A DNA stretch of 64,000 bases. Origin: Nevskia soli. GTDB taxonomy: Bacteria; Pseudomonadota; Gammaproteobacteria; Nevskiales; Nevskiaceae. The notes beneath the pieces are model-generated. The model did no database searches. It was given only the letters and a program-made list of their open reading frames with translations, and was not told the origin of the DNA. Shown here piece after piece: positions 17,254 to 31,037 of the stretch. Both the position numbers and the translations under genes were made by a program. Numbering within the stretch: position 1 is the first letter of the stretch; every line of letters starts with the position of its first letter. The stretch lies in assembly GCA_026224805.1 (NCBI GenBank), contig JAMFRN010000017.1, positions 1-64,000 on the forward strand, in the 5' to 3' direction.

Positions 17254-18612
17254 ATGAAGCCGCTGAGTCCGATGGACGCGATGTTCCTGTGGATGGAGCA
17301 TCGGCGCCAGCCGATGCATGTCGCCGGTTTGCAGCTGTACACGCCGCCTCCCGGCGCCGGCCCGGACTTCATCCACGAGCTGGTGGAGAAGTTTCGCAAG
17401 CACACCGAGGCCAAGTCGCCGTTCAACCTGCGCCCGGTGTTCAAGCTCGGCCACTGGTTCTGGGAGGAGGACGACGACTTCGAACTGGACTGGCACCTGC
17501 GCCACTCCGCCCTGCCCCGCCCCGGTCGCATCCGCGAACTGCTGGCCCTGGTATCGCGCCTGCACGGCACCCTGATGGACCGCAGCCGCCCGCTGTGGGA
17601 GATGAACATCATCGAAGGCCTGGCCGACGGCCGCGTCGCCGTCTACGTCAAGCTGCACCACGCCATGTTCGACGGCGTCGCCGCCACCAAGATGCTGCAG
17701 AACACCCTGTCGGAAGACCCGCACGAGGACAAGCCGCCGCCCTGGGCGCAGACTCCGCGCCGGCGCGAGGCCAAGGCCGTGACCGCCCCGGCTGTCGCGC
17801 GCAAGCTGCTGCAGCCGCTGTTCGATGCGGTCAAGGTGGGCAAAGACATCGCCCCCGGCATCCGCAGCGGCCTGTGGGAGATCGTGCGCTCCTCGCAGAC
17901 CAACCCCACCGACGCCAAGCCGTTCCAGGCGCCGCCGACCATGTTCAACGTGAAGATTTCCGGCTCGCGCCGCTTCGCCGCCCAGTCCTACTCGCTGGAG
18001 CGGCTGAAGAAGCTGAGCAAGAAGCACGGCGCCACCATCAACGACATCAGCCTGGCGATCTGCGCCGGGGCGCTGCGCAAATACCTGCGGGCGCACGACG
18101 CCCTGCCGGACAAGCCGCTGATCGCGATGGTGCCGGTATCGATCCGCGCCGAAGGCCAGGAAGGCGGCAACCAGGTCGGCATGATCCTGGCGAACCTGGC
18201 CACCCACATCGAGGACCCGGTGGAGCGCCTCAAGCAGATCATGCAGTCCACCACGCAGGCCAAGCAACGCATCGCCAAGATGTCGCGCCTGCAGCAGATG
18301 GCCCATACCGCCGCCATGGCCACGCCACTGGGGCCGAGCATGCTCACCGGCCAGGCCGGCAAGCATCCGATCTTCAACGTCGTCATCTCCAACGTGCCGG
18401 GGCCGAAGCACCCGCTGTACATGAACGGCTTCCACCTCGACGAAACCTACCCCATCTCCATCCCCATCGACTACGCCGCGCTCAACATCACCCTCAATGG
18501 CCTGTGCGACCAGCTCGGCTTCGGCTACACCGCCTGCCGCAAGTCGGTGCCGGGCCTGCAGCGCATGCTGGACTACACCGAGGAGTCGCTGGAGGAGCTG
18601 GAAGCCGTCTGA
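17254..18612 (+). CDS. Wax ester synthase/diacylglycerol acyltransferase (WS/DGAT)
   Basis: The enzyme transfers acyl-CoA to fatty alcohols or diacylglycerol to make storage wax esters or triacylglycerol. The catalytic motif HHAMFDG is at residues 135-141. It begins with the typical PLSPMDAMFLWMEHRRQPMHV and carries the C-terminal ISNVPGPKHPLYMNG pattern. Its 452 residues fit the family. A strong AGGAGGAG site precedes the ATG. It stands alone, 57 bases before the quinone oxidoreductase gene. Its presence fits the lipid-based metabolism of the region. Confidence 0.95.
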   Translation: MKPLSPMDAMFLWMEHRRQPMHVAGLQLYTPPPGAGPDFIHELVEKFRKHTEAKSPFNLRPVFKLGHWFWEEDDDFELDWHLRHSALPRPGRIRELLALVSRLHGTLMDRSRPLWEMNIIEGLADGRVAVYVKLHHAMFDGVAATKMLQNTLSEDPHEDKPPPWAQTPRRREAKAVTAPAVARKLLQPLFDAVKVGKDIAPGIRSGLWEIVRSSQTNPTDAKPFQAPPTMFNVKISGSRRFAAQSYSLERLKKLSKKHGATINDISLAICAGALRKYLRAHDALPDKPLIAMVPVSIRAEGQEGGNQVGMILANLATHIEDPVERLKQIMQSTTQAKQRIAKMSRLQQMAHTAAMATPLGPSMLTGQAGKHPIFNVVISNVPGPKHPLYMNGFHLDETYPISIPIDYAALNITLNGLCDQLGFGYTACRKSVPGLQRMLDYTEESLEELEAV

Positions 18613-18669
18613 CACCGCCGTGTCGCCGCGTTACGCTGTGCGCCTTCGCCTGAACCTGAGGGAACAAGC

Positions 18670-19644
18670 ATGAGCCTGAGCGTACGCGTCGAACAGCACG
18701 GCGGCCCGGAAGTCATGCAGCTGGTGGACCTGCCGCTGCAGCCGCCCGGCGCTGGCCAGCTGCGGGTGCGGCACCAGGCCATCGGCCTCAACTTCATCGA
18801 CACCTACCAGCGCGCCGGCCTCTACAAGGTGGCCCTGCCCAGCGGCATGGGTTCGGAAGCCGCCGGAACGGTCAGCGCCGTCGGGCCGGGGGTCAGCGGC
18901 TTCGCCGTCGGCGACCGCATTGCCTACGCCGGCGGGCCCCTCGGCGCCTATAGCGAAGAGCGCCTGCTGCCCGCCGCCAACGCGGTGAAGCTGCCGGCGA
19001 ACGTCAGCGTGGAAGCCGCCGCCGCGCTGATGCTCAAAGGGATGACCGCCTGGTACCTGCTGCACCGGACCTTTCCGGTGCGCCCCGGTACTACCTTATT
19101 GATGCACGCCGCCGCCGGTGGCGTCGGCAGCGTGCTGGTGCCCTGGGCCAAACAACTTGGCGCCACCGTGATCGGCACGGCCGGCTCGGCCGAGAAGGCC
19201 GGCCTGGCGCGTGAGGCGGGCTGCGACCACGTCATCCTCTACCGCGAGCAGGACTTCGCCGCCGAAGTCAGAAAACTCACCGGCGGCAGCGGCGTCGACG
19301 TGGTCTACGACTCGGTGGGCAAGGACACCTTTGCCGGCTCGCTCGACTCGCTGCGCCGCCGCGGCACCCTGGTCAGTTTCGGCAACGCCTCCGGCAAGGT
19401 GCCGCCGTTCGAGCCGGTACTGCTGGCGGAAAAGGGCTCGCTGTTCCTGACCCGCCCCAGGCTGGTCGACCACATCGCCACGCGCGCGGAATTGGAAACA
19501 GCGGCGAACGCCCTGTTCGCGGTGATCGCCAGCGGCGTGGTCAAGCCGGAAATCCGCCAGCGCTACCCGTTGCGGGAAGCGGCGCGCGCGCATGCCGAAA
19601 TGGAAGCGCGGCAGACTACCGGTGCCAGCCTGTTGCTGCCTTAG
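18670..19644 (+). CDS. NADPH:quinone oxidoreductase, zinc-free MDR family
   Basis: The 324-residue protein has the quinone oxidoreductase pattern: VRHQAIGLNFIDTYQRAGLY, the glycine-rich nucleotide site HAAAGGVGSVLVPWAK, and ASGKVPPFEP. It lacks the zinc-binding Cys set of classic alcohol dehydrogenases. Members reduce quinones by one electron with NADPH. A GAGGGAAC site precedes the ATG. A bidirectional terminator follows 14 bases after the stop. Confidence 0.92.
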   Translation: MSLSVRVEQHGGPEVMQLVDLPLQPPGAGQLRVRHQAIGLNFIDTYQRAGLYKVALPSGMGSEAAGTVSAVGPGVSGFAVGDRIAYAGGPLGAYSEERLLPAANAVKLPANVSVEAAAALMLKGMTAWYLLHRTFPVRPGTTLLMHAAAGGVGSVLVPWAKQLGATVIGTAGSAEKAGLAREAGCDHVILYREQDFAAEVRKLTGGSGVDVVYDSVGKDTFAGSLDSLRRRGTLVSFGNASGKVPPFEPVLLAEKGSLFLTRPRLVDHIATRAELETAANALFAVIASGVVKPEIRQRYPLREAARAHAEMEARQTTGASLLLP

Positions 19645-19657
19645 ACGACGGGGAAAC

Positions 19658-19700
19658 AAAAAAGCCGGCGGCGCTTAGGGAAGCGCCGCCGGCTTTTTTT
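19658..19700. terminator. Bidirectional intrinsic terminator
   Basis: A stem AAGCCGGCGGCGCTT / AAGCGCCGCCGGCTT with an AGGG loop, A-tract before and T-tract after, ends both the oxidoreductase gene (plus strand) and the convergent AAA+ gene. Confidence 0.9.
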
Positions 19701-19709
19701 GAATCGCGA

Positions 19710-21023
19710 TCAGGCCGCTGCGTAAATCTGGTGGCTATGGTGGGTCTTCGGCTCCCACATCTCGATGCCGCGCTCGATCTCGGCCAGCTGGATCAGGCTG
19801 TCGCCGGTGAGCGAGGCGGTGTCGACGAAGGCCGCTTCCAGCACGCGGATCACGCCGCGGATGTTGCCGTGCCAGCGGCAGGCGCGCATCGCCTTCCAGC
19901 TTTCCAGGCTCATCCCGGTCGGGGCTTTCCAGTCCTTGCACGGCGCGGCCAGGCGGGCCAGCGCGCCAGCCACCACCGCGATCATGTCCTCCTCGCGGCG
20001 GTTCAGCTCCGGCACTTCCAGACGCGCCGCGCCCAGGCGGGTGAACTCGTCAAGGTTGACGCCGCTCTGCAGGTGCTGCCAGCTGCGGTTGGTGGCGTAA
20101 AGCAGCGCGCACTCCATCTGCCGCTTGGCGGAAGCGCCGTAGGGCATGTACTGGCCCTGGTCGAGCACTTCCATCAGCACTTCCATCACGGCGCCGGCGA
20201 TCTCATGGCTCTCGTCCATGAAGCAGACGCCGTCGCGGGCGGTGGTCAGCGCGCCGTTGCGGGCCGCGGCGCCGGGGAAGGCGCCGGAAACGTGGCCGCA
20301 CAGCAGGGACTTGATCGCCGCCTTGTCGCCGACGTTTTCCGCCGCCAGGTTGACCGCGACCCACTGGCCGAGGCCGCGGATCAGGTAGTAGTAGTAGGCG
20401 ATGGTGGTCTTGCCGCTGCCGGGGCCGCCCATCAGGATGGCCCGGGTCACGCCGTTGCGGGCGAAGCCGCGGACGCGCGCCACCAGGGATTGCAGCTCCG
20501 GGCTGAACACGTAGAAATTCTTGAAGACGCTGTTTTCGATCTCGGCCGAAGCCGGCATGCGGATGACGTTGTCCTCCGTCACCTTGAGCAGGCGCTGCGG
20601 CAGCTGGGCGGCGATGGAGTCGACGTCGCCGCCAACCATCAGGCGCACGCCGGACAGGCGGCCGGCGATGGCGCGCTTGTCGAGCCAGTTGCCCAGGGCC
20701 ACGAACTGCGAGCTATAGATCGCCACGATCAGCACGGTGTGGTAGCCGTTCTTGCGCGCTTCCAGAACCTTGTCGGCGATGCCGTCGAGCTGCGAGGGAT
20801 CGATGAACAGGCTCAGCACGAACTCGCTGTTCAGCGGCCGGTCGGCGCCGTGCTCGAGGGGCGAGATGAATTCGAAGCGCTGGCCTTCCGGCACATGCCG
20901 CTGCAGCAGCGCCAGGCCGTCGCGGTCGGTGCGGAGCACTTCCGGCCCGACCACCGTCAGAAAAGCCGGCGGCCGCGCATCGGCCGTGTGCAACTGCTCT
21001 ACCTTGGAACCCTTGCCAAACAT
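19710..21023 (-). CDS. Atypical sigma-54-activator-like AAA+ ATPase without HTH
   Basis: ATG 21023 (MFGKGSKVEQLHTAD) has AGGGAG upstream and is preferred over an open extension to 21191. The 437-residue protein has an N-terminal region of about 190 residues that I cannot assign, then an AAA+ module: Walker A GGPGSGKTT (about 199-207), a GAFPGA loop (about 247-252), Walker B-like GVCFMDESHEIAG, and WHGNIRGVIRVLEAAF, corresponding to the W-P-G-N-V-R-E-L region of NtrC-type activators. The canonical loop is GAFTGA, with Thr contacting sigma-54, so its change to Pro and the missing C-terminal Fis HTH make a classical activator role doubtful. It stands alone, facing a terminator. Confidence 0.75.
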   Translation of the reverse strand: MFGKGSKVEQLHTADARPPAFLTVVGPEVLRTDRDGLALLQRHVPEGQRFEFISPLEHGADRPLNSEFVLSLFIDPSQLDGIADKVLEARKNGYHTVLIVAIYSSQFVALGNWLDKRAIAGRLSGVRLMVGGDVDSIAAQLPQRLLKVTEDNVIRMPASAEIENSVFKNFYVFSPELQSLVARVRGFARNGVTRAILMGGPGSGKTTIAYYYYLIRGLGQWVAVNLAAENVGDKAAIKSLLCGHVSGAFPGAAARNGALTTARDGVCFMDESHEIAGAVMEVLMEVLDQGQYMPYGASAKRQMECALLYATNRSWQHLQSGVNLDEFTRLGAARLEVPELNRREEDMIAVVAGALARLAAPCKDWKAPTGMSLESWKAMRACRWHGNIRGVIRVLEAAFVDTASLTGDSLIQLAEIERGIEMWEPKTHHSHQIYAAA

Positions 21024-21058
21024 CGCCGCATCTCCCTGGAGCATCTGCCTAGGCATGA

Positions 21059-24208
<3,150 letters not shown>

Positions 24209-24237
24209 GTCCCGCCGGGTCCCGACAGGATCAAGCC

Positions 24238-24741
24238 GTGAACGACACCAGCGCCGGCCTGCCGCAGCTGCTCGACGGCCACGCCGCCTTCGCCGCCAAG
24301 GCGCTGGAGCTGGTGCGCGGCGCCCGCGCCGAACTGCTGCTGCTCAGCGATTCGCTACAGCGGAATCTCTACGGCAGCGAGGAATTCGCCGACGCGGTGA
24401 AGGACTTCCTGCTGGGCAGCGAGCGCGCCCGCCTGTGCGTGTTCGTCAACCAGCCTCAGGAAGCGGTGCTGAACGTGCCGCGCCTGCTTGAACTGAGCCG
24501 CCGCGTCAGCAGCCGCTTCGAGTTCCGCGAGCCCTCGGCGGCGCAAGTCGCCGGCAGCGGCAACCACAGCGAGTGGTTACTGGCCGATCGCCGCGCGCTG
24601 CTGGAGCGGCGCGAGCCGGACAGCCTGCAGGCCCAGTTCTGGGCGCAGGAGCCGCAGCGCGGGAAGCTCCGCGCCGAAGCCTTCGAGGCCCTGTGGAACG
24701 AGGCGCAGCCAGCACAGGAACTGCGCGGCCTGGACCTCTGA
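24238..24741 (+). CDS. DUF7931-like protein downstream of purB
   Basis: Starts at GTG 24238, 29 bases after purB, so cotranscription is likely. The 167-residue soluble protein has LVRGARAELLLLSDSLQRNLYGSEEF, then AVKDFLLGSERARLCVFVNQP and SGNHSEWLLADRRALLERREPD. This pattern of recording a lesion-like or phospholipase-D-like fold is seen in DUF7931 proteins that often follow purB or similar genes in gammaproteobacteria. No catalytic HKD pair is obvious. Function is unknown. The family name is from memory and should be checked with a profile search. Confidence 0.55.
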   Translation: MNDTSAGLPQLLDGHAAFAAKALELVRGARAELLLLSDSLQRNLYGSEEFADAVKDFLLGSERARLCVFVNQPQEAVLNVPRLLELSRRVSSRFEFREPSAAQVAGSGNHSEWLLADRRALLERREPDSLQAQFWAQEPQRGKLRAEAFEALWNEAQPAQELRGLDL

Positions 24742-24783
24742 TCCCGGCTTCCGCCGCCTTCCGCCCCCGGCGAAAACCGCCTC

Positions 24784-25797
24784 TCAGGGCTTCTCTTTCA
24801 CCGCTCCGGCAACCGACTGCACCGCATCGGCCATCGCCTTGGCGATTTCCGTCGAGGTGGTCGCATCCCCGGCATCCGATTGCAGCGTCATGCCGCACTG
24901 CGGCTTGACCGTCAGGCTGCCCTTCACCGGCAGCGGGATCGACTGTACATAACGCGGATCGGAGAAACGGAAATGCAGGGTATGCATGACCGGTTTCGGC
25001 GGTGCTCCCTTCTTGGCCGCAGTGGCCGTCTTGGACGGCGCGCTCCAGTACTGGAGGGTGGCATTGCGGCAGGCCGGAAACAGGAACACGTTCTTGGCCG
25101 CGCCCAACACGTCCGCCGCGTTTTTGCTATCCAGCTTCAGTGCGGAAGGCGGCGGCTCCACGCTCAGCACCGCGACTGCCGGCACCCCGTCCTGGGCGAA
25201 GCCCACCAGTTGCGGCGGCACCCACTCCGAGGAGAGGCCCGGGCAAGCGCTGTCGAGTTGCCGCAAAAAGTTGAATACGTTGAGATCCTCGTCAAAGGCG
25301 GCATCGGCCGCAACCGACGGCACCTGGGCGGATTGCGAGCAGCGATTCGGGGCACCCGAACCCACCGCGGTCAGGCCCGTCACCACCAGCTCCGCCCCGG
25401 TCGTGATATAGCTTGCGAGGTGATCGGTCACCGTCACATTGACCGTGCTCAGCACATCCGAGTCCGCAGCGGTGATCAGGCTCACCGACGTGGTCTTGTA
25501 CCAGTGATCCTCGCCCGCGATCATCAGCACATTGGTCCGCGCGGGGTCCGCCGCCGTGGCGGCGGTGACCGTCATTTCGCCGCCGGCGTCCTTCTTGAAG
25601 TGCAGCGCGGTGGTCCAGAGCGCGTACTGGCCGCGCGTTTCATTGAGGTCTTTCGGACTGTAGACATGGGTCCGGCCCGGACCATAGTCGACCACCGGCG
25701 TACTGGAACAGCCGACGATCCCGAGAACCACGCCCACGCTGACCGACGCGGCAAGGCCGACGGCCGTGCGCAACATCATTCCCTTCGACAGCTTCAT
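24784..25797 (-). CDS. Predicted lipoprotein, unknown function (337 aa)
   Basis: ATG 25797 has GGGGAG upstream (MKLSKGMMLRTAVGLAAS). The signal ends at a lipobox-like VGC (LGIVGCSSTP), so it is probably a lipid-anchored envelope protein. The body is beta-rich and contains few recognisable motifs: YGPGRTHVYSPKDLNETRGQ, an ENDHWYKTT-like stretch, and CSQSAQVPSVAADAAFDEDL. No enzyme domain is evident. It stands alone on the minus strand, converging on the gene after purB. Confidence 0.65.
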   Translation of the reverse strand: MKLSKGMMLRTAVGLAASVSVGVVLGIVGCSSTPVVDYGPGRTHVYSPKDLNETRGQYALWTTALHFKKDAGGEMTVTAATAADPARTNVLMIAGEDHWYKTTSVSLITAADSDVLSTVNVTVTDHLASYITTGAELVVTGLTAVGSGAPNRCSQSAQVPSVAADAAFDEDLNVFNFLRQLDSACPGLSSEWVPPQLVGFAQDGVPAVAVLSVEPPPSALKLDSKNAADVLGAAKNVFLFPACRNATLQYWSAPSKTATAAKKGAPPKPVMHTLHFRFSDPRYVQSIPLPVKGSLTVKPQCGMTLQSDAGDATTSTEIAKAMADAVQSVAGAVKEKP

Positions 25798-25952
25798 GGC
25801 ACTCCCCAATGCACTGCAGACAGCGGCCCCTCGCTTGCTGTCGAGCCGGATCAATCAACCCCAGGGCCCCAAGGCCTGCCCCCAGAGCCTACCTGTTCGC
25901 AATTATTCGATCGCGACGTCCAAATAACTGTGAACAGGTTCCGGGTCCCCGC

Positions 25953-26390
25953 CTACTCTTCCGGCGCCACCGCTTCCCGCGCGCGAATCCAGGCCCGCAC
26001 ATGCTCCGGCACCGGCATGGTTTTTTGCGCGGCATAGTCGAACCAGGCCAGCACCCCGCGCAGCACCGCGACGACTTTGTCGCCCTGGAACACCGCCGAC
26101 ATCATGCCGACGCTGCTGCGGCCGATGCGCGTCACGCGGCTGCCGATCTCCAGCTCGGCTGGATAATGCACCTGGGCCAGGAAATCGCAGGCCATGCTGG
26201 CGAGGATGATGCCGTGCTCCTTCCAGAAAGTCGGATCGTCCTTCTCCAACGCGTCGAAGTAGGCGATGCGCCCGGACTCGCCGTAGCGGAAATACTGCAC
26301 GTTATTGACGTGGCCCAGGGCATCCATGTCGCCCCAGCGCACCGTCATCGGAATGAACTGGCGGAATTCCTCGCGGGTCGGCGCGCTCAT
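25953..26390 (-). CDS. Acyl-CoA thioesterase, 4HBT (YbgC/FadM-like) family
   Basis: A 145-residue hotdog-fold thioesterase. MTVRWGDMDALGHVNNVQYF carries the hallmark Asp (GDMDALGHVNN) that activates water to hydrolyse acyl-CoA thioesters. Substrate is not determinable, but short-to-medium acyl-CoA is typical. The upstream DUF1289 gene overlaps its start by four bases (ATGA), so the two are translationally coupled. Confidence 0.92.
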   Translation of the reverse strand: MSAPTREEFRQFIPMTVRWGDMDALGHVNNVQYFRYGESGRIAYFDALEKDDPTFWKEHGIILASMACDFLAQVHYPAELEIGSRVTRIGRSSVGMMSAVFQGDKVVAVLRGVLAWFDYAAQKTMPVPEHVRAWIRAREAVAPEE

Positions 26391-26584
26391 GACCGGGCCG
26401 ATTTCCCGAGCGGCTGCGGCTGCATCAGCGCCAGGCGCTCGCGCGCGGCGGCGACAACGCGCAGCTTGACTTCAGGTGTCGAAACGCTCCAGTTGACGAT
26501 CTCGTCGATATGCCGGCCGCAGCCAAGGCAGATGTCCTTGCTGTCCAGGGAGCACACGTCGATGCAGGGTGAGGGTACGTCCAT
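26387..26584 (-). CDS. DUF1289 protein (65 aa)
   Basis: The small protein begins MDVPSPCIDVCSLDSKDICLG and continues CGRHIDEIVNW, the full Cys pattern (C-x3-C-x7-C-x2-C) of DUF1289. The Cys set probably binds a metal or cluster. Function is unknown. It overlaps the downstream thioesterase gene by ATGA. An alternative upstream start at 26632 is less likely because the preceding residues do not match the family. Confidence 0.85.
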   Translation of the reverse strand: MDVPSPCIDVCSLDSKDICLGCGRHIDEIVNWSVSTPEVKLRVVAAARERLALMQPQPLGKSARS

Positions 26585-26653
26585 GTTCCTATTATCGCCC
26601 AGCGCCGGAGTCGTGTGCTGTGCATGAACCAAGCCAGTCAGCCGGCACGCTTG

Positions 26654-26700
26654 CCTCTCCCCTTGGGGGAGAGGTCGCGCCGCCAGGCGCGGGTGAGGGG
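26654..26700. repeat. Dispersed palindromic repeat (CCTCTCCCC / GGGGAGAGG unit)
   Basis: Arms CCTCTCCCC (26654-26662) and GGGGAGAGG (26666-26674) form a hairpin, followed by a second GC hairpin and GGGTGAGGGG. A related copy in reverse orientation lies at 36116-36154. Both are in intergenic space. A family of short dispersed repeats is likely. Confidence 0.7.
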
Positions 26701-26790
26701 TGCACTATCCACAGGAATGGGCACTTTGTAGTTCCAGCGCCCCATCCTTACGCCCTTCCACAGAGGGAAAGGCTTTCAAGAAACTCGCCC

Positions 26791-27228
26791 CTACTCGTCG
26801 TCCTCGCCGCCTTTGCGGCGCGACGTTTTCCAGAAGGTGATGCGCGGCAGCCCGCCGGCAATGTCCTCGGTATGCCCGGCCATGCGGCTGGCATGGACCG
26901 CGAGGCGGAAGATCGCCAGGCACAGCTCCAGTGCCACCCGCGCGCAGGTCACCATGGTCAGGAAGGCCAGCGGCCCGGTCAGCAGCAGCCGCAGCAGGCC
27001 CTCGCCCAGCGAGTGCGAAAACCCCTGCGCGGCATAGGCCGCCACCCAAAGCGCGCTGGCGACGATGGCCAGCACGAACAGCGTCGGCAGCATCCGCGGC
27101 GTCAGCAGACGCCGGAATTCCAGGTCGAACAGGTTGCGCAGGAAATCACCGGCCTTGGCCGGCCAGTCCTTCCAGCTGCCTGCATTTTCTTCCTCTGCGG
27201 CCATCGGAGGGATTTCGCGTCTGCCCAT
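26791..27228 (-). CDS. DUF4282 small membrane protein (145 aa)
   Basis: The protein starts MGRREIPPMAAEEENAGSWK, or possibly at the second Met. It has NLFDLEFRRLLTP before two transmembrane segments (LPTLFVLAIVASALWVAAYA and LLTGPLAFLTMVTCARVALE), followed by a basic cytoplasmic tail. The F-D-F/E-F-x-x-L-x-T/P pattern before two helices is the DUF4282 layout. Function is unknown. It lies 5 bases after fadH on the same strand, so it is probably cotranscribed. Confidence 0.8.
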   Translation of the reverse strand: MGRREIPPMAAEEENAGSWKDWPAKAGDFLRNLFDLEFRRLLTPRMLPTLFVLAIVASALWVAAYAAQGFSHSLGEGLLRLLLTGPLAFLTMVTCARVALELCLAIFRLAVHASRMAGHTEDIAGGLPRITFWKTSRRKGGEDDE

Positions 27229-27233
27229 GAGCT

Positions 27234-29312
<2,079 letters not shown>

Positions 29313-29471
29313 TCAACAGTCCGCGCCAGGGATGGCGCGGTGCTTGTCAGGACGACCGAGCAACTGATGCGGATATTAGCTGCTCGCCGGCAGCCCGCGT
29401 TGGCTGCGCGGACGCTCGCGCCTTGCGCCAGGGCCATGCTGCCAGCCTTCCCTCAAGGCCCAGAATGGTGC

Positions 29472-30284
29472 ATGAAACAATTCGGCAATGGACGCGTACG
29501 GCTCGAAATCAGGGAAGGCATCGCCTGGGTGCGCCTGTCGCGCCCGGACAAATTGAACGGCCTGGACTGGGACATGCTGCAAGGCCTGGTCGGTGCGGCT
29601 CGCGCCATCCGGCGCAATGCCGAGGTGCGGACGGTGATCCTGCACAGCGAAGGCCCCGCCTTCAGCTCCGGCCTGGACTTCGGCACCTTCGGCAAGCAGC
29701 CGCTGCGCTCGGTGCGTGCCTTCCTCAAGTACGGCAGGAGCACCAACCTGTTCCAGGAAGCCTGCTGGTGCTGGCGCAAGCTGCCGGTGCCGGTGATCGC
29801 CGCCCTGCACGGCCGCTGCTACGGCGGCGGCTTCCAGATCGCGCTGGCGGCGGACTTCCGCATCGCCACGCCGGACTGCGAGTGCTCCATCATGGAAATC
29901 AAATGGGGCCTGATTCCGGACATGACCGGCACCGTGACCCTGCGCGAGCTGGTGCCGATCGACGTGGCCAAGCAACTGACCATGAGCGGCCGCCTGTTCA
30001 GCGGCGCCGAAGCGAAGCAGATGAACCTGGTGACGCAGGTCGCCGATGACCCGCTGGCGGCGGCGGAAACACTGGCGGCGGAATTGATGACACGCTCGCC
30101 CGACGCCGTGGCCGCCGCCAAGTCGCTGTTCCATCGCAGCTGGTTCGCCAGCGTGCGGCGCGCCTTCGCCATCGAAAGCGGCATCCAGTTCCGGCTGTTG
30201 CGCGGCGCCAACCAGCGCATTGCCATGCACGCCAACTTCGCCAAGAAAATTCCCGTGTTCAAGAACCGCAGTTTCAAGGATTGA
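29472..30284 (+). CDS. Enoyl-CoA hydratase/isomerase (crotonase) family
   Basis: The 270-residue protein has the crotonase fold: LSRPDKLNGLDWDMLQGL, the first oxyanion region SEGPAFSSGLDFG, and HGRCYGGGFQIALAADFRI (residues 118-136), with the glycine-rich acyl-CoA site. The acidic residues GIPDM-like are replaced by WGLIPDMTGT, as in many enoyl-CoA isomerase-like members. The reaction (hydration or isomerisation) cannot be settled. An upstream in-frame ATG (MLPAFPQGPEW) would add 18 residues. The next gene begins within or just after its stop. Confidence 0.9.
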   Translation: MKQFGNGRVRLEIREGIAWVRLSRPDKLNGLDWDMLQGLVGAARAIRRNAEVRTVILHSEGPAFSSGLDFGTFGKQPLRSVRAFLKYGRSTNLFQEACWCWRKLPVPVIAALHGRCYGGGFQIALAADFRIATPDCECSIMEIKWGLIPDMTGTVTLRELVPIDVAKQLTMSGRLFSGAEAKQMNLVTQVADDPLAAAETLAAELMTRSPDAVAAAKSLFHRSWFASVRRAFAIESGIQFRLLRGANQRIAMHANFAKKIPVFKNRSFKD

Positions 30285-30292
30285 CCCGTCTC

Positions 30293-30796
30293 ATGAAGAA
30301 AGCCGAAAACGCCCTGCAAAAACTCGTCACCGCGGCAGCGCGCCTGCCCGCTCCGCTGCGCAGCCGCGCCATCACCGCCGCCTTCACTTACCGCGTGCGC
30401 TTCGCCGGCACCGGCGGCGTCCGTATCGAAGTGCTGGAAGAAGGCCGCGCAGTCGCCGTGATCGGCAACTGCGGCAAGGTGCGCAACCATATCGGCGGCG
30501 TGCATGCCGCCGCCATGGCCCTGCTGGCCGAAACCACCACCGGCGCCGTCTTCGGCCTGAGCCTGCCGGGCGACAAGCTGCCGCTGCTGAAGAGCATGCA
30601 GGTGGACTACCTCAAGCGCGCCCAGGGCGGCCTGCGCGCCGAAGCCACCCTGGCCCTGCCGCAGCGCCGCGCGCTCGCGGCCAAGGAGCGCGGCGAAATC
30701 GTGGTGCCGGTGCAGGTCACCGACGACAGCGGCGAAGAGCCGATCAAGTGCAGGATGACCTGGGCCTGGGTACCAAAGAAGCGCAGCGAGGTGTAA
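30293..30796 (+). CDS. DUF4442/PaaI-like thioesterase-fold protein (167 aa)
   Basis: A hotdog-fold protein with the pattern of DUF4442: FTYRVRFAGTGGVRIEVLEE near the start, GNCGKVRNHIGGVHAAAMALLAETTTG, where the N-H-I-G-G-V-H-A-A-A-x-A-L segment marks the family, and LKSMQVDYLKRAQGGLRAEA. Members probably act on acyl-CoA or acyl-ACP. It follows the crotonase gene by 8 bases. A TTG at 30281 that overlaps the crotonase stop is an alternative start. Confidence 0.8.
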   Translation: MKKAENALQKLVTAAARLPAPLRSRAITAAFTYRVRFAGTGGVRIEVLEEGRAVAVIGNCGKVRNHIGGVHAAAMALLAETTTGAVFGLSLPGDKLPLLKSMQVDYLKRAQGGLRAEATLALPQRRALAAKERGEIVVPVQVTDDSGEEPIKCRMTWAWVPKKRSEV

Positions 30797-30829
30797 CGAC
30801 TTTTGAGGTTGGGCCCTTTTTTGAGATCC

Positions 30830-30980
30830 TCATTTGAGGCATTCAACAACAGCCTTTTCCAGATCGGGCACAAAGATCGGCGTGGGCTTGCCCGATTTAA
30901 TTTTCCAAACCGTGTAGGCTCGGGCAGGTCGAGGCTGGTGCCGGCGACGTGGTCACGGTCAACCGTGGTGCTGGCGGATC
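30830..30980 (-). pseudogene. Possible frameshifted gene remnant
   Basis: On the minus strand a protein-like C-terminus, YTVWKIKSGKPTPIFVPDLE followed by KAVVECLK and a stop, lies downstream of VDRDHVAGTSLDLPEP in another frame. Joined by a shift they read as one protein tail. There is no start and no recognisable family. This gap (30797-31037) holds nothing else I can support. Confidence 0.25.
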
Positions 30981-31037
30981 GGAGCTGGCACACTGCCGAA
31001 GGCGAATCCCCGGTAAACTGAATGCTGGAGATATGCC

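Noticed and set aside
17128-18615. A 495-residue minus-strand frame across the WS/DGAT gene
   Set aside because: It is antisense to a gene with the HHAMFDG motif and has no domain pattern.
30607-30993. A 128-residue minus-strand gene overlapping the DUF4442 gene
   Set aside because: Most of it is antisense to a gene with family features. Only its first part shows protein-like sequence, reported as a possible remnant.
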